Source of the DNA: Rhodobacter flavimaris
GTDB taxonomy: Bacteria; Pseudomonadota; Alphaproteobacteria; Rhodobacterales; Rhodobacteraceae
Length of the DNA stretch: 64,000 bases
Direction: 5' to 3'
NCBI RefSeq assembly: GCF_021378075.1
Contig: NZ_JAJUOS010000002.1
Coordinates: 356,650 to 420,649, forward strand
The notes under the pieces are model-generated. The model ran no database searches. It worked only from the letters and a program-made list of their open reading frames with translations, and was not told where the DNA came from. The translations under genes were made by a program, and so were the position numbers. Of the stretch, positions 8,872 through 18,101 are shown piece by piece. Within the stretch, counting starts at the first letter, position 1, and each line of letters starts with the position of its first letter.

Positions 8872-9810
8872 ATGACGAAGATTCGCAAAGATAGTGCTTT
8901 GCACCCGCATACGCCCCTGCGCCCCACCACCGCCGCACCCCGTGCGCGCACGGTGCAGCCGGTTGCAATTGAAGATGTCGCCCGGAACGCCGCCGCCGAT
9001 CGGGCCGAGCATTGGCTGGCCCAGGTCCGCGCGGCCGAGCAATCGGGCAATATGGAGCGCGTGGCCGCACTGGTGCAGATGCTGCGCGCGAACTCGGCGC
9101 GACCGACCTGTAATAACGCCGATCCGAACCATGAACTCCGCGATGCGATCGAAAGTGGCGATCTTGCTGCGCTGTCCGATCTGCTGGCCACGGGCATCGA
9201 CCTGAACGCCCTGACTGACGGCTTCGGAATGCCCCCCCTGATCTGGGCCATGAGCGCCAATCACCGCTCGGCCAAGGTGATCGGTGCGCTTCTGGCCCAT
9301 GGGGCCGACGCGCGCTTTGTCAGCGACGAGGGCTATAACCCGCTGCATTTCGTCGGTGGCTACCCCTGGGGCGATGAAACACCGAATGAGCTTTGCGCCA
9401 TCGTCGCGCTGCTAAAAAAGCACGGCGCGCGGATGGAAGGGCGCACCCATTGGGGCTGGACGCCGCTTTACCGCGCGGTCTTCGAGGGCAATACGACCGA
9501 AGTCGCGGCCCTGCTACGCCATGGCGCCGATCCGAATGCCGCCCCGGCCGAGCGCGCCGCCCCCGGCTATACACGCGCCGAGCATATGCTGATCGCCGCC
9601 GGGCATCAGGCCGGCAAGCTGCGCCTGCTGCTTGAACACGGCGCCGACCCGCGCCCGGTCATCGGCAGTTTCGCCGTGAAGGCCGCGCAGGCCGAGATGG
9701 CACTGGCCGAACGCCGCGCAAATGGCCGCGATGCCCGCTATGAGGAAGAGGTGGTCGAAGGATACGAGGCCTCGCTTGCGCTGATGCGCGCGGCCCTTGC
9801 CCGCCACTAG
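8872..9810 (+). CDS. Ankyrin-repeat protein
   Basis: A 312-residue protein with a charged N-terminal third and several ankyrin repeats from about residue 82 (NHELRDAIESGDLAALSDLLATGID, MPPLIWAMSANHRSAKVIGALLAHGAD, WTPLYRAVFEGNTTEVAALLRHGADPN, LLLEHGADP). Ankyrin repeats mediate protein-protein contacts; the partner is unknown. No signal peptide or membrane segment. The start is placed at 8872, behind GAGG, because the upstream in-frame ATG at 8818 precedes the rpoH terminator. It stands alone between rpoH and an oxidoreductase gene, which says little about its job. Confidence 0.85.
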   Translation: MTKIRKDSALHPHTPLRPTTAAPRARTVQPVAIEDVARNAAADRAEHWLAQVRAAEQSGNMERVAALVQMLRANSARPTCNNADPNHELRDAIESGDLAALSDLLATGIDLNALTDGFGMPPLIWAMSANHRSAKVIGALLAHGADARFVSDEGYNPLHFVGGYPWGDETPNELCAIVALLKKHGARMEGRTHWGWTPLYRAVFEGNTTEVAALLRHGADPNAAPAERAAPGYTRAEHMLIAAGHQAGKLRLLLEHGADPRPVIGSFAVKAAQAEMALAERRANGRDARYEEEVVEGYEASLALMRAALARH

Positions 9811-9865
9811 ACCACCCCCGCACTTCGCGATAGGGTGCCCGCGTTAGCGCAAACGGAGGGGCATA

Positions 9866-10840
9866 ATGAAACCGATCAGCTGGGGCATCCTGGGGGCGTC
9901 GAACTTCGCGCTGAAACACATGGGGCCCGCCATCCACGCCGCAAACGGCGCACGGCTTGGCGCCCTTGCTACCGCATCGCCCGAGAAAGCCGCGCCCTTC
10001 CGTGCCTTCTGCCCCGATCTGCGGGTGCATGACAGCTACGAGGCGCTACTGGCCGACCCCGAGATCGAGGCCGTCTATATCCCCCTGCCCAACACGCTTC
10101 ATATCGAATGGAGCCTGAAGGCGCTGGCGGCGGGCAAGCATGTTCTGTGCGAAAAGCCCATTGCCATGCGCGCCGAAGAAATCGACCCGCTGATCGCCGC
10201 GCGCGATGCCTCGGGCCTATTTGCGACCGAGGCCTATATGATCGCGCATCACCCGCAATGGGAGCAGGTGCGCGAGTGGCTCGACGAAGGGCAGATCGGC
10301 GAGTTGCGCCATGCCGACGTGGCCTTTTCCTTCAACAACCCCGACCCTGCGAATATCCGCAACCGGGCGGAAACCGGGGGCGGCTCGATCCCCGATATCG
10401 GCGTCTATGCCTATTCCTCGGTGCGCTACGCCGCGCGGGCGGAACCGGGCGCATTGCGCGCACAGATCCGTCGCGAGAACGGTGTGGATGTCTTTGCGCA
10501 GGTGACCGGCGAGATGATCGGGCCGCAGGGCAGCTTCAGCTATTCAGCCATCACTTCGACGCGCCTGCACCCGAGGCAAGAAGTCACCTTCCAGGGCGAT
10601 CGCGGCCTGATCCGGGTGCATGTGCCCTTCAACGCGGGGGTGTTTGGCGAGGCTAGCCTGACCCTGCAACGCATGGGCGAGCCCGACCGCGTTCTGCGCT
10701 ATCCCGGCATCAATCAATACGTGCTTCAGGTCGAGAATTTCACCCGCCATATCCGCGAGGGCGCACCCTACCCCTGGACGCTTGAAGACGCGCGCGCGGG
10801 TCAGGCGATGATCGACAAGGTACGGGCGTCGGAGGTCTGA
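9866..10840 (+). CDS. Gfo/Idh/MocA-family oxidoreductase
   Basis: NAD(P)-dependent dehydrogenase of the Gfo/Idh/MocA family, 324 residues. The N-terminal Rossmann fold starts with ISWGILGASNFALKH. The diagnostic EKP lysine motif is present in GKHVLCEKPIAM, followed by TEAYMIAHHPQWEQV of the C-terminal substrate domain. The family oxidises or reduces sugars, inositols and related compounds; this member's substrate cannot be told. Ribosome site GGAGG seven bases before the ATG. It ends next to the convergent Lrp gene with no room for a terminator. Confidence 0.87.
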   Translation: MKPISWGILGASNFALKHMGPAIHAANGARLGALATASPEKAAPFRAFCPDLRVHDSYEALLADPEIEAVYIPLPNTLHIEWSLKALAAGKHVLCEKPIAMRAEEIDPLIAARDASGLFATEAYMIAHHPQWEQVREWLDEGQIGELRHADVAFSFNNPDPANIRNRAETGGGSIPDIGVYAYSSVRYAARAEPGALRAQIRRENGVDVFAQVTGEMIGPQGSFSYSAITSTRLHPRQEVTFQGDRGLIRVHVPFNAGVFGEASLTLQRMGEPDRVLRYPGINQYVLQVENFTRHIREGAPYPWTLEDARAGQAMIDKVRASEV

Positions 10841-11341
10841 TCAGGCCAGCTTGGCCAGACGCTCTTCGAGCACGTCGAAGGGCACGCCGGGTTCATCCTT
10901 GGCACAGCGGATCACCAGCGAGGTCTTGACCGAGGCGACGTTCTCGGCCGCGGTCAGTTGCCCGGTCAGGAAGCTCTGGAAGGTGCTCAGATCGGGGGCC
11001 GCGCATTTCAGCACGAAGTCGATCTCGCCGTTCAGCATGTGGCACTCGCGCACGAGCGGCCAGGCGCGGCAGCGGTTTTCAAACGCGGACAGGTCGGCCT
11101 CGGCCTGGCTTTGCAGCCGCACCATGGCGAAGACCTGAACCTCGAATCCCAGTTCGCGCGGGTTCACATCGGCATGGTAGCCGCGAATATAGCCCGCCTC
11201 CTCGAGTGTGCGGACACGGCGCAGGCAGGGCGGCGCCGAGATCCCGACGCGCTTGGCCAGTTCGACGTTGGTCATCCGGCCGTCCGCCTGAAGTTCGGCC
11301 AGAATCTTCCGGTCGATCTCGTCAAGCTTTGTACTGGCCAT
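10841..11341 (-). CDS. Lrp/AsnC-family transcriptional regulator
   Basis: A 166-residue feast/famine regulator: N-terminal helix-turn-helix (LDEIDRKILAELQADGRMTNVELAKRVGISAPPCLRRVRTLEEAGYI) and C-terminal RAM ligand-binding domain (VRLQSQAEADLSAFENRC, then CHMLNGEIDFVLKC). The start at 11341 is set by GGAGGA six bases upstream; a GTG four codons earlier overlaps that site and is rejected. Divergent from trxB across a 169-base gap, an arrangement also found in gammaproteobacteria (lrp-trxB). The effector is probably an amino acid, by family analogy only. Confidence 0.9.
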   Translation of the reverse strand: MASTKLDEIDRKILAELQADGRMTNVELAKRVGISAPPCLRRVRTLEEAGYIRGYHADVNPRELGFEVQVFAMVRLQSQAEADLSAFENRCRAWPLVRECHMLNGEIDFVLKCAAPDLSTFQSFLTGQLTAAENVASVKTSLVIRCAKDEPGVPFDVLEERLAKLA

Positions 11342-11498
11342 GGTTTCCTCCACAATTGTGCGCGAACTTACTCGTGAGACGGGACGGGCGCAATAATATT
11401 TCGCACAGGCGAGATCAAGAGCAATTGACCATAGTCACCCAAGCGCAACGAAGGGGTTTCCGCCGCGCTCCGCTCTGACTATATCGGTCGGAGAATGA

Positions 11499-12452
<954 letters not shown>

Positions 12453-12480
12453 CCGCACCTTAGAACGCAGAAACAGCACG

Positions 12481-12504
12481 CGCCCCGGCCCACCGGGGCG
12501 TTTT
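12481..12504 (+). terminator. trxB terminator
   Basis: Eight-base-pair GC-rich stem (12481-12488 with 12493-12500), CCCA loop and four T's, starting 28 bases after the trxB stop. Confidence 0.85.
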
Positions 12505-12522
12505 GCATGCCTGGGGCAAATG

Positions 12523-12545
12523 AAAAGGGGGCCAGCGGCCCCCTT
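12523..12545 (-). terminator. Terminator of the hsp20-DUF1150 operon
   Basis: Nine-base-pair stem (12525-12533 with 12537-12545), three-base loop, and a T run on the minus strand. It lies back to back with the trxB terminator, so the two convergent operons are insulated from each other. Confidence 0.82.
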
Positions 12546-12558
12546 CGGTATTCGTAAT

Positions 12559-12786
12559 TCAGTGCACGTTCACCGGCGCCAGATCATTCTGCCGCGCAAG
12601 GATGAAGGCAAGCTCACGCTCCTTCACCAGCGCAAGCCGCTCGCCATTGGCATCATGCACGGCGTAAAGTTTGCGCAAGCCGCCCGCCTGGGCCTGAACC
12701 TCTTCGGGCAGTTCGCTCACATCGACCGGGCGGACATAGACGATGCGCTCGTCGCTTTCGTGGCCGAATTCGAATTTCGTCTCCAT
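12559..12786 (-). CDS. DUF1150-family protein
   Basis: A 75-residue protein of the DUF1150 family, which in alphaproteobacteria is regularly found next to small heat-shock genes. Sequence features are few: an acidic N-terminus, then RIVYVRPVDVSELPEEVQAQAGGLRKLYAVHDANGERLALVKERELAF. No cysteines, membrane segments or known catalytic motifs. Start at 12786 behind AGGAGG. It follows hsp20 by 10 bases, so the two are almost certainly co-transcribed and the protein may help the heat-shock response; its function is not known. Confidence 0.8.
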   Translation of the reverse strand: METKFEFGHESDERIVYVRPVDVSELPEEVQAQAGGLRKLYAVHDANGERLALVKERELAFILARQNDLAPVNVH

Positions 12787-12796
12787 GCGCGCCTCC

Positions 12797-13210
12797 TTAC
12801 CTGCGGTGAATCGGGATCGTCTGCACAACCGGGTCGGGCTGCGCCCGCTTCAGGTCGATATGCAAAAGGCCGTTCTCCAGCCCCGCGCCCGCAACCTCGA
12901 CTCCCTCTGCCAGCACGAAGCTGCGCTGGAAGGCGCGGGCCGCGATACCGCGGTGCAGGAACAGCCGCTCGGCCCCCTCGTCGGCCTGCCGCCCGCGGAT
13001 GACCAGCGCGCGGTCCTCCATCGTGATCGACAGATCGGCGTCGGAAAAACCGGCAACCGCCAGCGTGATGCGGAACGCATCGGCCCCGGATTGCTCAATG
13101 TTATAGGGCGGGTAACCGTCCGAGCCGGTTTTGACCGTCCGCTCGACAAGGCGCTCAAGCTGGTCGAAGCCCAGCAGGTAAGGATGTGCGCCAAAGCTCA
13201 GTTTCGTCAT
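12797..13210 (-). CDS. Small heat-shock protein, Hsp20/alpha-crystallin family
   Basis: ATP-independent holdase chaperone of 137 residues, IbpA-like. The alpha-crystallin domain runs from about residue 34 (YPPYNIEQSGADAFRITLAVAGFSDADLSI) to the conserved LENGLLHIDL near the C-terminus. The oligomerisation IXI/V-like motif is present as TIPIHR at the end. It is first in an operon with the DUF1150 gene. A sigma-32-like promoter candidate lies 70-100 bases upstream, consistent with RpoH control. Confidence 0.92.
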   Translation of the reverse strand: MTKLSFGAHPYLLGFDQLERLVERTVKTGSDGYPPYNIEQSGADAFRITLAVAGFSDADLSITMEDRALVIRGRQADEGAERLFLHRGIAARAFQRSFVLAEGVEVAGAGLENGLLHIDLKRAQPDPVVQTIPIHRR

Positions 13211-13278
13211 GAGGCAAGCCCTTCTTCAAGCGACGTTGCAAACCGGATCCCGCTTCTGCGGCGATCCCTTCCCCCAAG

Positions 13279-13307
13279 ATATGGGCAGGCGAAAGATGGC
13301 CTGCAAG
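13279..13307 (-). promoter_or_regulatory. Sigma-32-like promoter of hsp20
   Basis: On the minus strand CTTGCA (13307-13302) and CCATAT (13284-13279) are separated by 17 bases. This resembles the alphaproteobacterial heat-shock promoter pattern CTTG-N17-CYTATNT. Its position upstream of hsp20 supports the call; it was not tested by matrix scoring. Confidence 0.4.
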
Positions 13308-13416
13308 AGGGTGCGGCCTTCGCGCACAGGGCGATTTTTCCACCGCAAGGGCGCGGAATTGTTATATTAACCCTCACCCCGACCGAGTCGCCCTGCCAGC
13401 CAAACGGAAGCCAGAT

Positions 13417-13635
13417 ATGAACGCACATATCGAAATGAACCCAGAAGAGGTGCTCCGCATGAAGCTTGGGGTGCTCAGAAGCGAGCACCGCGACCTTGAT
13501 GAGGCGATCTACGCGCTGCAACAGACCGGACACCCGGATCAGTTGCGCCTTGTGCGGCTGAAAAAGCAGAAACTCGCGCTCAAGGACCAGATTGCGCGGA
13601 TCGAGGACCAGCTGACCCCCGACATCATCGCCTGA
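13417..13635 (+). CDS. YdcH-family (DUF465) small protein
   Basis: A 72-residue helical protein matching the YdcH/DUF465 family: KLGVLRSEHRDLDEAIYALQQTG followed by LRLVRLKKQKLALKDQIARIEDQL. The two helices have coiled-coil character and end in the family's KKxKLxLKDxI motif. Function unknown. It precedes purE by about 57 bases on the same strand and is divergent from hsp20. Confidence 0.85.
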   Translation: MNAHIEMNPEEVLRMKLGVLRSEHRDLDEAIYALQQTGHPDQLRLVRLKKQKLALKDQIARIEDQLTPDIIA

Positions 13636-13692
13636 GCCCTTGCCCCCACGGCGCACCTGCCTATAGTGCGCGCCTCTGACGGAGGGACGATC

Positions 13693-14178
13693 ATGGGCGT
13701 TAAAGTTGGAATCATCATGGGCAGCCAGTCGGACTGGTCCACCATGCGGGAGGCGGCAACAATCCTCGACGAACTGGGCATCGCCTATGAGAAAAAGATC
13801 GTCTCGGCCCACCGCACCCCCGACCGTCTCTGGGCCTATGGCAAAAGCGCCGTCGAGCGCGGCCTGCATGTGATCATCGCGGGCGCGGGTGGCGCGGCGC
13901 ACCTGCCGGGCATGATGGCCTCGAAGACCCGCGTGCCGGTGATTGGCGTTCCGGTGCAGACCCGTGCACTGTCGGGCGTGGACAGCCTTTATTCGATCGT
14001 GCAGATGCCCAAGGGCTTTCCGGTTGCGACCATGGCAATCGGTGCGGCGGGCGCGGCCAATGCGGGCCTGATGGCGGCTGGCATCCTGGCGATCAACGAC
14101 GCCGATCTGGCCGCCCGCCTCGATGCCTGGCGCGACGCCCTTTCAGCCTCGATCCCCGATGAGCCCGCCGATGAGTGA
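13693..14178 (+). CDS. purE: N5-carboxyaminoimidazole ribonucleotide mutase
   Basis: Class I PurE, converting N5-CAIR to CAIR in purine synthesis. The 161-residue protein shows [13 protein letters not shown] at the start, [32 protein letters not shown] and [28 protein letters not shown], all hallmark active-site segments. The start at 13693 is behind GGAGGG, and an earlier in-frame Met is rejected. The purK start codon overlaps its 3' end by 8 bases, so the pair is translationally coupled. Confidence 0.96.
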   Translation: MGVKVGIIMGSQSDWSTMREAATILDELGIAYEKKIVSAHRTPDRLWAYGKSAVERGLHVIIAGAGGAAHLPGMMASKTRVPVIGVPVQTRALSGVDSLYSIVQMPKGFPVATMAIGAAGAANAGLMAAGILAINDADLAARLDAWRDALSASIPDEPADE

Positions 14179-15235
14179 GATGCTGCACCCCGGCGCGACC
14201 ATTGGTATTCTCGGCGGCGGCCAGCTGGGGCGGATGCTCTCGGTTGCGGCCTCGCGGCTTGGCTTCAAGTGCCACATCTTCGAGCCCGGCGCGGAGCCCC
14301 CCGCGGGCCATGTTGCGCATCGGGTGACCACCGCAGGCTATGACGATGCCGTGGCGTTGGCCGAGTTCGCAGCCTCGGTCGATGTGGTGACCTATGAGTT
14401 TGAGAATATCCCCACCGAGGCGCTCGATCTGATTGAGGCCACCCGCGCGATCCGCCCGGGCCGCCGCGTTCTGGCAATCAGCCAGGACCGTATTCACGAG
14501 AAGAGCTTTGTGAACGAGATCGGTCTGGCCACCGCTCCCTGGGCCGAGGTGAGCGATATGGCCTCGCTTGAGGCCGCGATCGCAAAGATCGGCACTCCGG
14601 CGATCCTGAAAACCACGCGGCTTGGCTATGACGGCAAGGGCCAGGCGCGGATCATGGCGCCCGAGGATGCCCCCGCCGCGTTGGCCGCGATGGAAGGGGC
14701 CACCGCCGTTCTTGAGGGTTTTGTCGATTTTTCGGCCGAGATTTCGGTGATCGCGGCGCGCGGGCTGGATGGCTCGGTCGCCTGTTTCGATCCGGGCGAG
14801 AATGTCCACAAGAGCGGCATCCTGCACACCACCACCGTGCCCGCGCGGATCTCGGAGGCGCAGCGCACCGATGCGATCCTGATCGCGGCGCGGATCCTCA
14901 ATGCGCTCGACTATGTCGGCGTGATGGGGGTGGAGCTGTTCGTGACCCCCAAGGGGCTGCTGGTGAACGAGATCGCGCCGCGGGTGCATAACTCGGGCCA
15001 CTGGACGCAGGCGGGCTGCACGGTCGATCAGTTCGAGCAGCATATCCGCGCGGTCGCCGGTTGGCCGCTTGGCGATGGCAGCCGCTATGCCGATGTCGAG
15101 ATGCTGAACCTGATTGGCGACGATGTGGCGATGGTGCCCGATCTGGCCAAGGCGCCGCGCACGCAGATCCATCTCTACGGCAAGGCAGAGGCCAAGCCCG
15201 GGCGCAAGATGGGGCATGTGAACCGCGTGCTCTGA
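14171..15235 (+). CDS. purK: N5-carboxyaminoimidazole ribonucleotide synthase
   Basis: ATP-grasp ligase making N5-CAIR from AIR, bicarbonate and ATP; it feeds PurE. The 354-residue protein has the N-terminal [22 protein letters not shown], the ATP-grasp core ([41 protein letters not shown]) and [26 protein letters not shown]. The start at 14171 overlaps the purE stop region; a Met four codons earlier is possible. Downstream lies a GC-rich intergenic repeat rather than a simple terminator. Confidence 0.95.
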   Translation: MSEMLHPGATIGILGGGQLGRMLSVAASRLGFKCHIFEPGAEPPAGHVAHRVTTAGYDDAVALAEFAASVDVVTYEFENIPTEALDLIEATRAIRPGRRVLAISQDRIHEKSFVNEIGLATAPWAEVSDMASLEAAIAKIGTPAILKTTRLGYDGKGQARIMAPEDAPAALAAMEGATAVLEGFVDFSAEISVIAARGLDGSVACFDPGENVHKSGILHTTTVPARISEAQRTDAILIAARILNALDYVGVMGVELFVTPKGLLVNEIAPRVHNSGHWTQAGCTVDQFEQHIRAVAGWPLGDGSRYADVEMLNLIGDDVAMVPDLAKAPRTQIHLYGKAEAKPGRKMGHVNRVL

Positions 15236-15241
15236 GCGCAT

Positions 15242-15301
15242 GGGGGCGCTGCCCCCTCGGGCCTGCGGCCCTCTCCCCCGAGGTATTTTCGCCAAGAAGA
15301 A
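15242..15301 (+). repeat. Dispersed intergenic repeat, copy A
   Basis: GC-rich element made of two short inverted repeats (GGGGGC..GCCCCC and GGGCCTGCGGCCC), then CCCCCGAGGTATTTT and GCCAAGAAGAA. A related copy lies on the opposite strand at 56545-56603. Both sit just after a stop codon, so they may act in transcript termination or mRNA end stability. Confidence 0.6.
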
Positions 15302-15302
15302 A

Positions 15303-16145
15303 TCAGCGTTTCTTCAGCGAGAGGGCAATGCCGCCCAGGACAAGGGTGGCCGATATCCAGAAGCGTGGGCCGGGGATCTCGGCGAGCAGAAGCGCGCCGC
15401 CAAGTGCCGCGATCAGGGGCACCGATAGCTGTGCTATTGCGGCGAGGCTGGCGGGAACCTGTGGTAGGACGCGATACCAGAGCGCATAGCCAAGCCCCGA
15501 GGTAATTGCGCCCGAGGCCAGCGCGGGCCAGATACCCCAGACCTGTCCCTGCCCAGGATCGCCCGAGGCCGCAAGCCAGCCGAGCGCCAGGACGAGCGCC
15601 AGCGTGAAGTTGAGGGCGGTTGCCGCGAGCGGGTCGCGCACGCGCTTGCCGTTGAGCGAATAGAGCCCCCAGCCGATGCCGCCGAGCGCCATGAGGCCAA
15701 CTCCGGCGGGGTTGATGGCGGCCCCGCTTGTGCCGGGCAGGAGCAGCGTCATCAACCCCACGAAGGCCAGTGCCGCGCCAATCAGGCGCCAGCGCGTCAG
15801 GCGTTCACGCATCATCCAGGCCCCCAGGAACATGGTGATCTGGACCGAGCCGAACAGCACCAGCGCGCCGATGCCCGCGTCGATCAGCCCGCTCGCGATG
15901 GAAAAGCCGTAGATATAGAGAAACAGCGTCGCCATGCCCGCCGCGACGACCTTGGGACTGATCCGCAACGACTTCGCGCCTTGCAGTGTCAGTGTCAGGC
16001 CGAGCAGCACGACCGCCCCCGCGCCAAGGCGCAGCACCGCCACCCATTCCGGGTCAAGACCAGCGCCGAAAACCGCCATCCGGTTCAGCACCGAATTCGA
16101 GGCGAAGGCCACCATGACAAGGGAGACAAGCAGGAAAAGGCGCAT
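15303..16145 (-). CDS. EamA/DMT-family transporter
   Basis: Ten-helix inner-membrane permease of the drug/metabolite transporter superfamily, 280 residues, with two EamA halves. The first begins at LFLLVSLVMVAFASNSVLNRMAV and the second near GVGLMALGGIGWGLYSLNGKR. The family exports amino acids, nucleosides or metabolites; the substrate is not predictable here. The start at 16145 is preferred over an upstream Met because the N-terminus then opens directly with helix 1. It lies 53 bases downstream of the lipase-like gene on the same strand and ends inside the repeat region after purK. Confidence 0.86.
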   Translation of the reverse strand: MRLFLLVSLVMVAFASNSVLNRMAVFGAGLDPEWVAVLRLGAGAVVLLGLTLTLQGAKSLRISPKVVAAGMATLFLYIYGFSIASGLIDAGIGALVLFGSVQITMFLGAWMMRERLTRWRLIGAALAFVGLMTLLLPGTSGAAINPAGVGLMALGGIGWGLYSLNGKRVRDPLAATALNFTLALVLALGWLAASGDPGQGQVWGIWPALASGAITSGLGYALWYRVLPQVPASLAAIAQLSVPLIAALGGALLLAEIPGPRFWISATLVLGGIALSLKKR

Positions 16146-16198
16146 GGCGGCATCCTGCGCGTGGGCGGAGGGGAATGCAATCGCGCCTTTGGTGGGGC

Positions 16199-16927
16199 TC
16201 AACGGTGCGAGGACAGCTCTTTGAAGGCGTCAAGCCAGCTCATCGCGGGGCGGAACTGGCCGGTTTCGAGGAAGCTGAGCACCTCGAGGATCACGCGGGG
16301 ATCGTTCATCATCCAGGTATGGGTGACAGGCAGAACGATATGCGCGCTGATCCCCGCGCCGAGGGTGCTGGTGACCGACACCTTGCCGTCATCCGGTCCG
16401 GGAATGAGCGCAGAGGTCACCGGATTGAGGCTCTCGTTGCCCGCGATCACCCCGGCGGGGAAATCTACGGACGGCAACTCAGCGGCGATCCCGTCGGGGC
16501 CGGTCCCGAGGGCAATACCGGCGGGGCCGTTGAGCCAGGCAAACCACGCCTGATCGCCGAAAGTATCGACGATCTCCGATCCCTGCGCAGGGGGTGCCAG
16601 CATGACCGCGCGGCCGATACGCGCGCTGTTTCCGGGTTCGATCGCCCAAAGGCGCAGCAATATCCCGCCCATGGAATGGGTCACGACATGCACGGGCCCC
16701 TCGGGGCAGCGGGTCACGGCCTCCTCGACATAGGCTACAAGCTCGGGCAGCGCGCGGCTGGTCGAGGGGTAGTCGGCGTTCACGACCTGATAGCCGCGCC
16801 CCGTGAGTACGTTTTCCAGCACTGTCAGGCTGGCGGGGCCGCGCGCAAGCCCGTGCAGCAGCACGACGCATTCCGCCGAGGCGGGCAAGGTCGTCAGCAG
16901 GAAAAGAAAAAAGGCCCGGATCCACAT
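16199..16927 (-). CDS. Secreted alpha/beta hydrolase (lipase/esterase-like)
   Basis: A 242-residue protein with a Sec signal peptide (residues 1-18, core AFFLFLLTTLPASA). The fold opens with CVVLLHGLARGPASL, an oxyanion-hole HG motif. The nucleophile is Ser85 in THSMGG; the catalytic His is likely in the LPVTHTWMMND segment. This resembles periplasmic lipase/PGAP1-like esterases. The ATG at 16927 lies exactly in the loop of the prs terminator hairpin, and the T tract of that terminator encodes the signal-peptide core. No other Met or good ribosome site is available, so expression must depend on read-through or a separate promoter. Confidence 0.8.
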   Translation of the reverse strand: MWIRAFFLFLLTTLPASAECVVLLHGLARGPASLTVLENVLTGRGYQVVNADYPSTSRALPELVAYVEEAVTRCPEGPVHVVTHSMGGILLRLWAIEPGNSARIGRAVMLAPPAQGSEIVDTFGDQAWFAWLNGPAGIALGTGPDGIAAELPSVDFPAGVIAGNESLNPVTSALIPGPDDGKVSVTSTLGAGISAHIVLPVTHTWMMNDPRVILEVLSFLETGQFRPAMSWLDAFKELSSHR

Positions 16928-16940
16928 GATCCGGACCTTA
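16902..16940 (-). terminator. prs terminator overlapping the next start codon
   Basis: Twelve-base-pair stem with one G-U pair (minus strand 16939-16928 with 16922-16911), a five-base loop ATGTG at 16927-16923, and a T-rich tract. It begins 28 bases after the prs stop. The loop contains the ATG of the lipase-like gene. Confidence 0.8.
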
Positions 16941-16967
16941 TCTCTGGTCGCGGGTGCTGGCCAGAAC

Positions 16968-17987
16968 TCAGCCCTGCGAATAGAGGCCTTCGTAGATCGG
17001 CACGAGCGTATCGGTCTCGAAGAGCGACGAGACCGAGGTGCCCGACCAGGTGTTCAGGATCGCCTGGGCGAACATCGGCGCGGTCGGCACGATGCGGATA
17101 TTCTTGGCGGCCTTCACGGCATCGGTCGGCTCGATCGAGTCGGTGATGACGAGCGATTTCATGACCGAGTTGGTCACGCGCTCAATCGCCGGGCCCGACA
17201 GGACGCCATGCGAGATATAGGCGTGGACCTCGGTCGCGCCGGCTTCCATCAGCACCTCGGCGGCCTTGCACAGCGTGCCGGCGGTGTCGCAGATGTCGTC
17301 AACGATGATGCATTTCTTGCCGCTCACGTCGCCGATCACGGTCATGCCGGCCACTTCGCCCGCCTTCTCGCGGCGCTTGTCCACGATGGCGAGGGGGGCG
17401 TTGATCCGCTTGGCAAGCTCACGCGCGCGGGCCACGCCGCCAACGTCGGGCGAAATCACCATGATGTCGTCGGTCTGGCCCTTGAAGTGGTGCAGGATAT
17501 CCAGCGCGAAGATCGGCGAGGCATAGAGGTTGTCCACCGGGATATCGAAGAAGCCCTGGATCTGGGCTGCGTGCAGATCAAGCGTCAGAATGCGGTCAAC
17601 GCCCGCCTCGGTCAGCAGGTTCGCCACCAGCTTGGCCGAGATCGGCGTGCGCGCCTTGGCGCGGCGGTCCTGACGGGCATAGCCGAAATAGGGGATCACG
17701 GCGGTGATGCGATCAGCCGAGGAACGCTTGAGCGCATCGGTGATGATCAGCAGTTCCATCAGGTTGTCGTTCGCCGGGCGCGAGGTCGACTGGATGATGT
17801 ACATGTCCTCGCCGCGGACGTTCTCATAGACCTCGACGAAGATCTCCTGGTCGTTGAACCGCTCGACACGCGCATCGACCAGCCCGACCGACATGCCGCG
17901 GTGCATCGACATGCGGCGCGCAATGGAAGTCGCCAGCACCTTGTTGGCATTGCCGGAGATCAGTTTCGGTTCGGTCATGGCAGGCAT
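16968..17987 (-). CDS. prs: Ribose-phosphate pyrophosphokinase
   Basis: Makes PRPP from ribose-5-phosphate and ATP, feeding purine, pyrimidine, NAD, histidine and tryptophan synthesis. The 339-residue protein has the N-terminal [24 protein letters not shown], the ATP loop [45 protein letters not shown] and the PRPP-binding [15 protein letters not shown]. The start at 17987 is preceded by AAGG; a second Met three codons in is possible. It has its own terminator, which overlaps the next gene. Confidence 0.96.
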   Translation of the reverse strand: MPAMTEPKLISGNANKVLATSIARRMSMHRGMSVGLVDARVERFNDQEIFVEVYENVRGEDMYIIQSTSRPANDNLMELLIITDALKRSSADRITAVIPYFGYARQDRRAKARTPISAKLVANLLTEAGVDRILTLDLHAAQIQGFFDIPVDNLYASPIFALDILHHFKGQTDDIMVISPDVGGVARARELAKRINAPLAIVDKRREKAGEVAGMTVIGDVSGKKCIIVDDICDTAGTLCKAAEVLMEAGATEVHAYISHGVLSGPAIERVTNSVMKSLVITDSIEPTDAVKAAKNIRIVPTAPMFAQAILNTWSGTSVSSLFETDTLVPIYEGLYSQG

Positions 17988-18101
17988 CAGGTCACCTTTC
18001 GGCTGCGCCGGGAGCAGCGCCGGCGGATTCGGGGGGATTGCGCCTGCCTTAGCACCGGCCTAGCCTGCCCGCAAACATGACGCGCGCGTGAAAGGTGCCC
18101 G

